Assembly: GCF_003953935.1 (NCBI RefSeq)
Contig: NZ_RXLQ01000018.1
Coordinates: 62,001 to 126,000, forward strand
Direction: 5' to 3'
From: Massilia atriviolacea
GTDB taxonomy: Bacteria > Pseudomonadota > Gammaproteobacteria > Burkholderiales > Burkholderiaceae_D
Length of the DNA stretch: 64,000 nucleotides
The position numbers and the translations under genes are program-made. Shown here in pieces: positions 35,042 to 43,298 of this stretch; the first letter of the stretch is position 1; every line of letters begins with the position of its first letter. The notes beneath the pieces are model-generated. The model searched no databases and had not been told where the DNA came from. It saw only the letters and a list, made by a program, of their open reading frames with translations.

Positions 35042-35199
35042 GGCGGAGACAATCGAGGCAAACAGCGATTCTACCGGCTATTGGCAGACAAGGTGGAGCG
35101 GCGCCGCGTAAAGACTTGTTACACATCTCACCATATGGCTACTGGCGCCGCGGCCGCGAGATGGTCACAATCGAGGCATCGCACACCAAGGACCATCCC

Positions 35200-36072
35200 A
35201 TGCTCAAATCCCCCTTCCTGTTCGCGCTGCTGCTCGGCGCCGCCGCCTTTCCGAACCTTGCCAATGCCGGCGAACTGACCCTGTTCTCGCGCGACGGTTT
35301 CGACGGCCGCGAGATGACCGTGCGCGCTCCCACGCCCAGCCTGGTCGACAGCGGTTTCAACGACCGCGCGTCGAGCATGATCGTGCGCTCCGGACGCTGG
35401 GAGCTGTGCGAAGACGTCGGCTTCGAAGGCCGCTGCGCGGTCTACGAGCAGGGCGAGTATCCGACCCTGGAGCGCTTCGACGACCGCATCTCGTCGGCGC
35501 GCGAAATCATGCCCGAACGCGGGCACGGCGGCGGACGTCCGCACGGCGGCAGGCGCGGGATGATCGCGCTGTTCCCGGAGCGTGGCCTGGACGGCGACGC
35601 CAAACGCCTGCGGCGCGATGCCGACGACTTCGACCAGATCGATTTCAACGACAGCGCATCGAGCGCCCAGGTCCTCGACGGTACTTGGCAGTTGTGCAGC
35701 GATGCCGGCTACCGTGGCACCTGCCGCATCTTTGCGCCGGGCCGTTACGACGATCTGGGACGCGGCCTGCGCGGACGGGTGTCCTCGGCGCGCCTGCTCG
35801 ACGAGGATGACGGCGGCCGCCGCGATGGCGATGTGGAGCTGTTTTCTTCGGCCGGCTTTTCCGGCCAGCGCCTCGTGCTGCGCGACGATACGCGCGACCT
35901 GACCGAGTTCGGTTTCAACGACCGCGCCGATGCCCTGATCGTGCATCGCGGCCAGTGGGAGTTCTGCAAGCATGCCGATTTCGGCGGGCGCTGCATGACC
36001 TACGGCCCCGGCCGTTACGAGCGCCTCGGCCCGATGGGCAATCTGATTTCCTCGGTGCGCCGGGTGCGCTGA
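35200..36072 (+). CDS. Exported beta/gamma-crystallin-like protein with three domains
   Basis: 290 residues. Signal peptide (FLFALLLGAAAFPNLANA). Three crystallin-type modules follow: ELTLFSRDGFDGREMTV with SGRWELCEDVGFEGRC; MIALFPERGLDGDAKRL with GTWQLCSDAGYRGTC; VELFSSAGFSGQRLVL with RGQWEFCKHADFGGRC. Each ends with G-Y/RY and ISS or VSSAR, and the N/D-D-x-S/A-S calcium-site type FNDRASS, FNDSASS, FNDRADA. Calcium binding and an envelope role are inferred. AAGGA supports the ATG at 35200; the longer frame is rejected. Confidence 0.85.
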   Translation: MLKSPFLFALLLGAAAFPNLANAGELTLFSRDGFDGREMTVRAPTPSLVDSGFNDRASSMIVRSGRWELCEDVGFEGRCAVYEQGEYPTLERFDDRISSAREIMPERGHGGGRPHGGRRGMIALFPERGLDGDAKRLRRDADDFDQIDFNDSASSAQVLDGTWQLCSDAGYRGTCRIFAPGRYDDLGRGLRGRVSSARLLDEDDGGRRDGDVELFSSAGFSGQRLVLRDDTRDLTEFGFNDRADALIVHRGQWEFCKHADFGGRCMTYGPGRYERLGPMGNLISSVRRVR

Positions 36073-36159
36073 CGGCCTTGGCCGATACGCAAGGCAAGCG
36101 TGCGCTGCCTGCCTTGCGCGCGTTGTAGGATATTCGAAACCGATCCTGGAGCGCCGCCC

Positions 36160-37083
36160 GTGGAATACAAGGACTATTACAAGACCCTCGGTATCGACAA
36201 AGGCGCGTCCGCCGAGGACATCAAAAAAGCCTACCGCAAGCTGGTGCGCAAGTACCATCCCGATGTGAGCCGCGCGCCCGACGCCGACCACATGACCAAG
36301 GAAGTCAACGAAGCCTACGGCGTGCTGGGCGACGCCGACAAGCGCGCCGCCTACGACGCGCTTGGCCGCGAGCGGCGCGCGGGGCAGGAGTTCCGCCCGC
36401 CGCCCGACTGGGGATCGCGCTTCGATACCGGCGGCGCGGCCGATTCGGGCGACTTCTTTTCCGACCTGTTCGCCCACGTCGGCCGCCGCGCGCGCAGCGC
36501 CGGACAAGCCTTCCAGATGCGCGGAGAAGACATCCACGCGGCCATCACCATCGACCTGACCGACGCCTATCACGGCTCCACCCGCGCGGTGACCCTGCGC
36601 GTGCCCGAGCACGATGCGCAGGGCAGGGTGGTAACGCGCGAGCGTACCGTCAACGTCAACATTCCCAAAGGCGTGCTGCCCGGCCAGCAGCTGCGCCTGG
36701 CCGGCCAGGGCCATCCCGGCAGCGGCGGCGCCGGCGCGGGCGACCTGTTCCTGGAAATCGCCTTCCATCCCGATCCGCGCTACCGGCTCGAGGGCCGCCA
36801 CGTGTACACCGGCGTGCCGGTGGCGCCGTGGGAGGCCGCGCTGGGCGCCGCCATCTCGGTGCCGACGCCGTCCGGCCAGGTCGAGGTGGTGGTGCCGGCC
36901 GGCTCGCAGACCGGGCGCAAGCTGCGCCTGAAGGGACGCGGCATACCGGGCAATCCGGCCGGCGACCTGTACCTGATGCTCGAAGTGGTGCTGCCGCCGG
37001 CCACCAGCGACAAGGCACGCGAGCTGTATCGCACCATGGCGCGCGAGATGGCCTTCAATCCGCGCGCGCAGACGGGGGGCTAA
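36160..37083 (+). CDS. cbpA: CbpA-type DnaJ co-chaperone
   Basis: 307 residues from a GTG start (GGAG 9 bases upstream). J-domain with [13 protein letters not shown] (the HPD motif), a Gly/Phe-containing linker, no zinc finger, and two C-terminal substrate-binding domains. This is CbpA, a co-chaperone of DnaK and nucleoid protein. Its modulator gene follows after 3 bases. Confidence 0.93.
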   Translation: MEYKDYYKTLGIDKGASAEDIKKAYRKLVRKYHPDVSRAPDADHMTKEVNEAYGVLGDADKRAAYDALGRERRAGQEFRPPPDWGSRFDTGGAADSGDFFSDLFAHVGRRARSAGQAFQMRGEDIHAAITIDLTDAYHGSTRAVTLRVPEHDAQGRVVTRERTVNVNIPKGVLPGQQLRLAGQGHPGSGGAGAGDLFLEIAFHPDPRYRLEGRHVYTGVPVAPWEAALGAAISVPTPSGQVEVVVPAGSQTGRKLRLKGRGIPGNPAGDLYLMLEVVLPPATSDKARELYRTMAREMAFNPRAQTGG

Positions 37084-37086
37084 GCC

Positions 37087-37416
37087 ATGGAAACGACCAC
37101 CATCGCCGGTGTCCTGCTCGACGACGCGGCGCTCGACCTGCACGAACTGGCACGTGCCTGCGGCGTCGAGCCGGACTGGGTGGTGAGCCATGTGTGCGGC
37201 GGCCTGCTGGGCGCCGACCATATCGCCGCTCTCGGCAGCGACGAAGCGGCGCGCGCGCAGTGGCGCTTTCGCAGCGGCGATTTGCGGCGCGCGCGGCGCC
37301 TGGTGATCCTGGAGCGCGATCTCGACGCCAACGAGGAAATCGCCGCCCTCGTGCTCGACCTGGCCGACGAAGTGCGCCGCCTGCGCACGCGCCTGCTGGT
37401 GCTCGGCGCGCAGTAG
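37087..37416 (+). CDS. cbpM: Chaperone modulator CbpM
   Basis: 109 residues, MerR-like fold: LDLHELARACGVEPDWVVSH, VCGGLLGAD, LRRARRLVILERDLDANEE and a C-terminal coiled coil. CbpM binds the J-domain of CbpA and inhibits it. Position directly after cbpA is diagnostic. Confidence 0.9.
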   Translation: METTTIAGVLLDDAALDLHELARACGVEPDWVVSHVCGGLLGADHIAALGSDEAARAQWRFRSGDLRRARRLVILERDLDANEEIAALVLDLADEVRRLRTRLLVLGAQ

Positions 37417-37502
37417 CGGCCAGGCGGGCGACACGTTCGCGCGCGGCCTTCTACAATCCTCCTTCAGTCTTGACGAATACTCAATAGTGCAAAGGAGTTC
37501 AT

Positions 37503-38093
<591 letters not shown>

Positions 38094-38154
38094 CCGCCTG
38101 ACCCGCGCGGGGCTCTGTTACGATGCGGTTCGATCGTCAACAGCGCCCCTACAC

Positions 38155-38241
38155 ATGACAACCCCGACTACCTTTCCGGGCAGCCTGCTCCGCGACTCGT
38201 CCATGGATGCGCTGGACAGCGCCAGCCGGGAGTGCTGGTGA
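38155..38241 (+). CDS. Possible 28-residue upstream ORF coupled to the DUF5063 gene
   Basis: ATG at 38155 reads MTTPTTFPGSLLRDSSMDAL then ends in CW and TGA at 38239-38241, whose last base is the A of the next ATG (TGATG). It may be a leader peptide, or simply chance; no strong ribosome-binding site precedes it. Confidence 0.3.
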   Translation: MTTPTTFPGSLLRDSSMDALDSASRECW

Positions 38242-38786
38242 TGAACGGGGGCACTTCGTTTCCGGACGCCGTCCGGGCTTTTTGCCTGTGGGCCGAAGGC
38301 GATCTGCAGCCCGGGGCGGGGCACATGTCCATCGCGCGCCGCCATCTGGCGCGTTTGTACGCCCAAGCGCTCGATCTGCCGCAGCGCGACTGCGACTGGG
38401 GCAATGAGGCGGCCAAGGTGTCGCATGCCGAATGGCAGGCGACATTTGAGCGGATGGGCGCGCTTCCCGTCACCTATTATCCGGAGAGCGCCGATGCGCT
38501 CGATGTCGGCTGCACCGAGACGACCATGGGGGATCTCGCCGATGACCTGGCCGACATATGGCGCGATCTGAAGCACGGACTCAATCTGTTCGATGGCGGC
38601 CAGGCCGATGCCGCCGCGTACCAGTGGCGCGAGAGCTTCATCAGCCACTGGGGAAGCCATGCCGCCAGCGCCTTGTATGTCTTGCAGTGCTGGCAGGCAA
38701 GCCAACCGCGCGATGATGCGGAGGCGCCAGCCTCGCCGCCGGCGATCAAGGCGCCAGCCGTTCCAGAATCGCGTGGGCCGCTTTGA
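38241..38786 (+). CDS. DUF5063-family protein
   Basis: 181 residues, with FPDAVRAFCLWAEGD, a central ETTMGDLADDLADIWRDLKH and a C-terminal QWRESFISHWGSHAASALYV typical of DUF5063. Function unknown. GGGAG lies 8 bases before the ATG; two GTG codons just upstream are alternatives. Its last 41 bases overlap, in antisense, the 3' end of the class C beta-lactamase gene. Confidence 0.75.
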   Translation: MNGGTSFPDAVRAFCLWAEGDLQPGAGHMSIARRHLARLYAQALDLPQRDCDWGNEAAKVSHAEWQATFERMGALPVTYYPESADALDVGCTETTMGDLADDLADIWRDLKHGLNLFDGGQADAAAYQWRESFISHWGSHAASALYVLQCWQASQPRDDAEAPASPPAIKAPAVPESRGPL

Positions 38787-39912
38787 TGCGCGCCGGAACC
38801 GGATAGTTTTTGTTCGCCAGCAGCACCACGCCGATCTTCTTCGCCGGCACGAATGCCACGTAGTTGCCGAATCCGCCAGTGGAACCGGTCTTGTTGAACA
38901 GGGTCGGCGCGCTTGGCGCCTTGGGCGCGCCGATGCGCGTGGCGGGATTGGCTTCCATCACCATCGTGCGCGCGTTGCCTGCCTGTAGCTGCTGCAGGCT
39001 CACGGGCCAGGGATATTGCTCCCAGCCGAGCCCCTGCACCATCGGTCCCACCTGGAAGTAGCCCACATGGGTGCCTTGCACCGCGCGCCGCGCCGGCTCG
39101 TCCAGCTGGCTTGGCGCGATGTTGACCTGCATGAAGCGGATCATGTCGGCGCTGGTCGAGCGCACGCCGTAGGCTTGCGTCGCCATGACGCCCGGGTCCA
39201 TCCGGCGCGCCTGGTTTTTCTCGTCATACCCCCATGCCTGCTTGGCCATGGCGCCGGACGGCACGCGCAGGTAGCTGCTGCTCAGGCCCAGTTGCGGGAA
39301 CAGCTGCTGTTCCATGGCATCGGCAAAATCGCGCTTGAGCGCCAGCGCCGTCACATGCCCGAACAGGCCCAGGCTGGGGTTGGAATAGCGCCGTTGCGTG
39401 CCGGGCGCGGCTTGCGGTGTCCATTGCCGGAAGTAGTCCGCCATCTGCTCGTCCTTTAATTCCTCCGGAAACTGCAGCGGCAAGCCGCCGGCGGTGTAGG
39501 TGCCCAGCTCGAGCACGCTCGCCTTGTCGATCGGGCTGCCTTTCAGCTGCGTCATGTAGGCGCCCGGGTGCGCGTCCAGCGCCAGTTTGCCGCTGGCCTG
39601 CGCGTACGAGGCCAGGGTCGCCGTCAGCGTCTTGCTGACCGAGCCCAGTTCGAACAGCGTCGCTTCGCTGACCGGGGTCTTGTCCTCGATCGAGGCCAGC
39701 CCGTAGTTGAAGAAATGGGCCTTGCCGTCGACCGTCACGGCCACCGCCATGCCGGGCACGCGGTGCTCGGCCATGACGGGGCGGATGGCGTCATCGACAA
39801 TGGCGCGCAGGCGTGCGCTGTCGTCGTCGGCCCCGCTGGCGAACGGCGTGCAGCAGGCCGCGATGAGGGCGAGGGCGAGCCGGCGGGTGGGTTTTTTCGG
39901 CGAAGTGGACAA
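38746..39912 (-). CDS. Class C (AmpC-type) serine beta-lactamase
   Basis: 388 residues with a signal peptide (RLALALIAACCTPFASGA). All three class C motifs are present: SVSK (Ser91, Lys94), YSN (Tyr176-Asn178) and KTG (341-343). The enzyme hydrolyses cephalosporins and penicillins through an acyl-serine. The only start consistent with the signal peptide is TTG at 39912, preceded by AAGGAA at about 8 bases; no in-frame ATG is near. It is the last gene of the bla operon, 65 bases after the B3 enzyme. No ampR is adjacent, so control by BlaI/BlaR1 is inferred. A class C-like esterase cannot be excluded. Confidence 0.88.
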   Translation of the reverse strand: MSTSPKKPTRRLALALIAACCTPFASGADDDSARLRAIVDDAIRPVMAEHRVPGMAVAVTVDGKAHFFNYGLASIEDKTPVSEATLFELGSVSKTLTATLASYAQASGKLALDAHPGAYMTQLKGSPIDKASVLELGTYTAGGLPLQFPEELKDEQMADYFRQWTPQAAPGTQRRYSNPSLGLFGHVTALALKRDFADAMEQQLFPQLGLSSSYLRVPSGAMAKQAWGYDEKNQARRMDPGVMATQAYGVRSTSADMIRFMQVNIAPSQLDEPARRAVQGTHVGYFQVGPMVQGLGWEQYPWPVSLQQLQAGNARTMVMEANPATRIGAPKAPSAPTLFNKTGSTGGFGNYVAFVPAKKIGVVLLANKNYPVPARIKAAHAILERLAP

Positions 39913-39977
39913 GGTGGTGCTTCCTTTTCTGTTTGCGGGTGATCGATGCGAAGGGCTTGCGGCTGCGCGGCCGCGGT

Positions 39978-40847
39978 TTATTTTTCGGCGGCCTCGGCGG
40001 CCAGCTTGCGTGCCAGCCTCGCGCGCGCACCGTCGGCGTAAGCGCGGCAGGCGTTGTTGTCGATAAAGGCGGCATTGCCCATCGTGGCCTGCTTTGCCAG
40101 GCGCTCCCACAGGCCGCTTCCTTCCGGGTGGGCCGATACCAGTACGTCACATTCGAAGGCGGCAACGGTGGCGATCGACTTGTCGAGGTCGGCGCGCGCG
40201 TGCGGGTAACTCGTGTTTGCGCTGTAGCGGAAGGGGCCGGCGCTGATTGCGTTCAGGCTGTCGGCGTACACCATGGCGGCCGTCCTGCCGCCTTCGGTCG
40301 AACGCCAGGTCCAGCTGACGCCGCCCTGCGCATGGCCCGGCGTGTAATGCGCGCTGACCGACAGCGGGCCGAGCCTGACGATGTCGCCATCCTTGATCGC
40401 GCGCGTGTTGGCGACCGTCGCCATGGCCGGCGGCAGCTCGGTGTACTGCGGGTCGCCCTTGCTCGGCTTGCCGGTACGCAGGACGCGCTCGCCTTCCACG
40501 CTAGTCAGCACGGTCGCGCCCGACAGGCGCTGCAGTTCGGCGATGCCGCCGGCGTGGTCGAAGTGCTCGTGAGAATTGAGGATGTACTTGATGTCCCCGA
40601 TCTTGAATCCCAGCTGGCCGATGTGCTGCACGATCTGCACGGGCGACTTGGGACTGCCGCCATCGATCAGGATGTGCCCGGCGGGGGAGGTGATCAGCAC
40701 CGAGCTCAGGCCGCGTGTGCCGACGTAGTAGGTGTTGCCGAAAATGGCGAACGGCTCTTGCGGGTCGTTCCAGTCGGCGCCCAGCGCGGGCGCGAGCGGC
40801 ACGGCGGCCAGCAGGGCGGCCAGGGTGAGTTGTGTCCTTGTCTTCAA
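39978..40847 (-). CDS. Subclass B3 metallo-beta-lactamase
   Basis: 289 residues with a signal peptide (LTLAALLAAVPLAPALGA). The zinc ligands are all visible: HEHFDH (His93, His95, Asp97, His98), His172 in YTPGHAQGG and His240 in SAHPEGSG. B3 enzymes such as THIN-B of Janthinobacterium hydrolyse carbapenems as well as other beta-lactams. The start is TTG at 40847 with GAGGAG 5 bases before it. It lies 69 bases after blaR1 and 65 before the class C gene, in the same direction. Confidence 0.92.
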   Translation of the reverse strand: MKTRTQLTLAALLAAVPLAPALGADWNDPQEPFAIFGNTYYVGTRGLSSVLITSPAGHILIDGGSPKSPVQIVQHIGQLGFKIGDIKYILNSHEHFDHAGGIAELQRLSGATVLTSVEGERVLRTGKPSKGDPQYTELPPAMATVANTRAIKDGDIVRLGPLSVSAHYTPGHAQGGVSWTWRSTEGGRTAAMVYADSLNAISAGPFRYSANTSYPHARADLDKSIATVAAFECDVLVSAHPEGSGLWERLAKQATMGNAAFIDNNACRAYADGARARLARKLAAEAAEK

Positions 40848-40878
40848 GTTGTCTCCTCGTTTCAGTGGGTGGATGGCG

Positions 40879-40922
40879 TGCGATTACAGTGCGATAACAG
40901 TGCGACTACAGTGCGATTACAG
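40879..40922 (-). repeat. Four 11-bp tandem units at the blaR1 3' end
   Basis: TGCGATTACAG, TGCGATAACAG, TGCGACTACAG and TGCGATTACAG follow each other exactly (plus-strand reading) and overlap the blaR1 stop codon. As 11 is not a multiple of three, the copies run into the intergenic gap. Function unclear; likely a slippage product. Confidence 0.9.
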
Positions 40923-42740
40923 TGCGTCCAGGCGCGCCGGCAGGTCGCGCAGGAAAGCGCGTTTGGCGCGGCCGCCGGCTGGCTTGCCGTCCTGGCGCGG
41001 ATCGAGCACCAGGCGTGCAAACACGACCGTGCGCCCGCCCTTGCTGGCCCAGCCGACGAACCAGCCGTATTCGTGTTGCTCGTCACCGCGCCCGGCCGCC
41101 AAGACCTGCGCCGAGGTGCCGGTCTTGGCGTGGATCTCCCAGCCGTTTTCCAGCGTGTCGAGTTTGATGATGCGCGAGGTCATCTCGTAGGCCTTCGGCG
41201 CCAGGCCCAGTTCGCGGTTCACCACCTTGCGCAGGAAGACGACCTGTTCGCCCGGCGAAATAGCCAGGCTGGAACTGATCCAGGACAGCGCGAGGCCGTT
41301 GTCTTTGCCGGCGTCGCCCGACACGTCCTCGTTGCCGTAGCCGAAGGCGCCGATGTAGCGCCGGAACGTCGCTTCGCCAAGCTGCGCGGTGACCTGCTGG
41401 GCGTACCACACCGTCGAATTGCGGATCCAGCTGCTCGGGTCGGTGGTGGTGCGCCAGGAGTCGACCCAGTCGGCATAGCCTTCCTTGAACGGCAAGGCCG
41501 GGGCGTGCTCGTCGCGCAGGATGCCGCTGTCGTAGCCCATCAGGCTGACGGCGATATTGAAGGTCGAGGCGGGCGTGACCCGCTGGTCGCACTGGCCTTC
41601 GTGCACCAGGCGCTGGCCGCTGGCGGCGTCGACGATCTCGGTGCAGCTGAGCACGACGGACGGCGCGCTGCCGGATCCCGCTTCCGCCACTGCGGCCGGG
41701 GCCATGCGCCATGCCAGCGCCGGCTGGAAGGCCAGGCTGCCCAGCACGATGCCCGCCAGGCTGGCGAGCGCGGCGCAACGGGCCCACGGCTTGCGCGGAG
41801 CGCCGGCCGGTTCGCGGATCAGCGCGATCCGCGCCGCCACGCTGCGCTCGCTCACCCCACCGAAGGCCAGCGCGGTGGCAAGCGTGCGGTGCTGCAGGCG
41901 CAGTTGCGCCACCAGCGCCGCCGCGTACGCCTTGCGCTGGACTTGCGGCCGTCCGCGCAGCACCTCGCGGTCGCAGCCGAGTTCCTGTGCCCAGGACAGG
42001 TTGACCCGCAGCAGGCGCATGAAGGGATTGAACCAGAGCACTGTCTGGAGCAGGACGCCGGCGCTCATCCATTGCAGGTCGCGCCGCCGCAGGTGCGTCA
42101 GTTCGTGGTCGACGATCAATTGCTGCTGCACCGGCGCCAGGCTGCGCAGGTGGCGCGGCAGCAGCAGGCGCGGCTTGATGAGGCCGAACAGCATGGGCGA
42201 GATGGGCGCGTCGACTTCGATCACGTCGGCGGCGCTTGTCCCTTGCGCCCAGCCGCCGAAGCCGTCGTGGGCGTGCAGGGTATCCATGCGGCAGCCGGTG
42301 GCGGCCAGGCCGTTGAGCATGCGCCGCGCGTGCATCAGCTTGCCAACCGAATAGCCCAGGCCGAGCAGGTAGATCAGCAGCCAGGCTTGCGCGCCTGTCG
42401 CCAGCCAGTTGTTCTCGTTCGCTGCCATGTGCCCGATGCGCCCGGCACGCGGGGCCGGTGCCGCTGCCGTTGGCGTGGCGGCGGCCGGCACGCTGGCTTG
42501 TGTCACGCGGTCGAGGTCGATCTGCGGGATGACGCGCAGTCGTTCGCTGTGCGGCAGCAAGATCACCAGGAAGGTCGCCACGATCGTGATCTGGCTCAGC
42601 AGCCACAAGGAACGTTGCGCGGCGAAGTCGGGCAGGGTGCGCCGGCACAGTGCGGTGACCGCCCAGACGGCGACGCCGGCAGCCAGGCAGCCGCCGCTGG
42701 CCAGCAGGAAGCGCAACAGCATCAGGTCGGCAGCGCTCAT
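40917..42740 (-). CDS. blaR1: BlaR1-type M56 metalloprotease with class D-like sensor domain, Lys to Asn in the active site
   Basis: 607 residues. Four membrane segments, and the M56 zinc site HELTH (212-216) with Glu253 in WAQELGCDRE, on the cytoplasmic side. A last membrane segment (about 327-345) leads to a periplasmic class D-like penicillin sensor: STFN (392-395), STV (442-444), YGN (468-470), Trp487 and KTG (539-541). In all known BlaR1 and OXA proteins the first motif is STxK, whose carboxylated Lys is functionally central; here it is Asn. Beta-lactam acylation of Ser392 should trigger the protease and relieve BlaI repression. It overlaps blaI by 4 bases with AAGGGGG before its ATG. 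Confidence 0.92.
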   Translation of the reverse strand: MSAADLMLLRFLLASGGCLAAGVAVWAVTALCRRTLPDFAAQRSLWLLSQITIVATFLVILLPHSERLRVIPQIDLDRVTQASVPAAATPTAAAPAPRAGRIGHMAANENNWLATGAQAWLLIYLLGLGYSVGKLMHARRMLNGLAATGCRMDTLHAHDGFGGWAQGTSAADVIEVDAPISPMLFGLIKPRLLLPRHLRSLAPVQQQLIVDHELTHLRRRDLQWMSAGVLLQTVLWFNPFMRLLRVNLSWAQELGCDREVLRGRPQVQRKAYAAALVAQLRLQHRTLATALAFGGVSERSVAARIALIREPAGAPRKPWARCAALASLAGIVLGSLAFQPALAWRMAPAAVAEAGSGSAPSVVLSCTEIVDAASGQRLVHEGQCDQRVTPASTFNIAVSLMGYDSGILRDEHAPALPFKEGYADWVDSWRTTTDPSSWIRNSTVWYAQQVTAQLGEATFRRYIGAFGYGNEDVSGDAGKDNGLALSWISSSLAISPGEQVVFLRKVVNRELGLAPKAYEMTSRIIKLDTLENGWEIHAKTGTSAQVLAAGRGDEQHEYGWFVGWASKGGRTVVFARLVLDPRQDGKPAGGRAKRAFLRDLPARLDAL

Positions 42741-43120
42741 TGCTCGTCCCCCTTGTCGTCGGGCCAGTCGTGGAGCAGCTGTTCGAGCCGGCTGAGTTCG
42801 TCGTCGTCGACCAGCTTGCTGCCGGTGAACATGGTGACCGGCAAGGGCGCGTCCATTTCCATCACGCGCTTGCCGAAGTCGTGCGCGAAGGAGGCGAGGG
42901 TGCCGACTTTCTCCAGCACCGCTTCGTAGACTTGCACGCCGTGAAAAGTGGCTTGGCGGATGGACCCTTTTTCCAGCATCCGTTCCAGGGTTTTGCGGGT
43001 CGACGAGTAGGACCAGCCGAGCTCGGCCTCCACCTGCTGGTGGATTTCGCGCGCGCTCAGCGGCTGTTGCCGCCACAGGGACTTGAGGACGATCAGTTCG
43101 GAAATGGAAGGGGTGGCCAT
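42737..43120 (-). CDS. blaI: BlaI/MecI-family repressor
   Basis: 127 residues, starting MATPSISELIVLKSLWRQQP, with the winged helix (LSAREIHQQVEAELGWSYSS, TRKTLERMLEKGSIRQ) and a C-terminal dimerisation region containing the usual cleavage zone. It represses the operon and its own gene. First gene of the blaI-blaR1-B3-class C unit; the ATGA overlap with blaR1 is typical of bla and mec regulators. The longer frame upstream includes the promoter and is rejected. Confidence 0.92.
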   Translation of the reverse strand: MATPSISELIVLKSLWRQQPLSAREIHQQVEAELGWSYSSTRKTLERMLEKGSIRQATFHGVQVYEAVLEKVGTLASFAHDFGKRVMEMDAPLPVTMFTGSKLVDDDELSRLEQLLHDWPDDKGDEQ

Positions 43121-43150
43121 GGATTCTTTGAATGTGCGACGAGTGCCACC

Positions 43151-43180
43151 ATTATGTGACAACTGTCGCATGCGCGTCAA
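43151..43180 (-). promoter_or_regulatory. bla operon promoter with BlaI operator candidate
   Basis: Minus strand TTGACG (43175-43180), 18 bases, then CATAAT (43151-43156). Between them lies the dyad TGYGACA-N2-TGTCRCA (43155-43170), seven-base arms with one mismatch. An operator between -35 and -10 is the classical repressor layout, and GACA/TGTC cores are those of BlaI/MecI sites. Confidence 0.75.
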
Positions 43181-43298
43181 GCGCGATGGTGCGGGCGCGC
43201 TGTTTCGCTGTCAAGATGGTCCGTCCGGCACTGCTCGATTGGGTAAAATAGAGGCCGCAGCGAAACCGTCGGAGCAATATTGTGGAGTTGGATCGTTA

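Noticed and set aside
39933-42929. 998-codon open frame on the plus strand
   Set aside because: It is antisense to the B3, BlaR1 and part of the class C genes, all with full catalytic motifs. Its composition is Arg/Gln/Gly-rich noise, common opposite high-GC genes.
43083-43298. Sensor kinase starting at 43083
   Set aside because: That would place its start inside blaI and across the bla promoter and operator; ATG at 43299 gives a normal PAS N-terminus.
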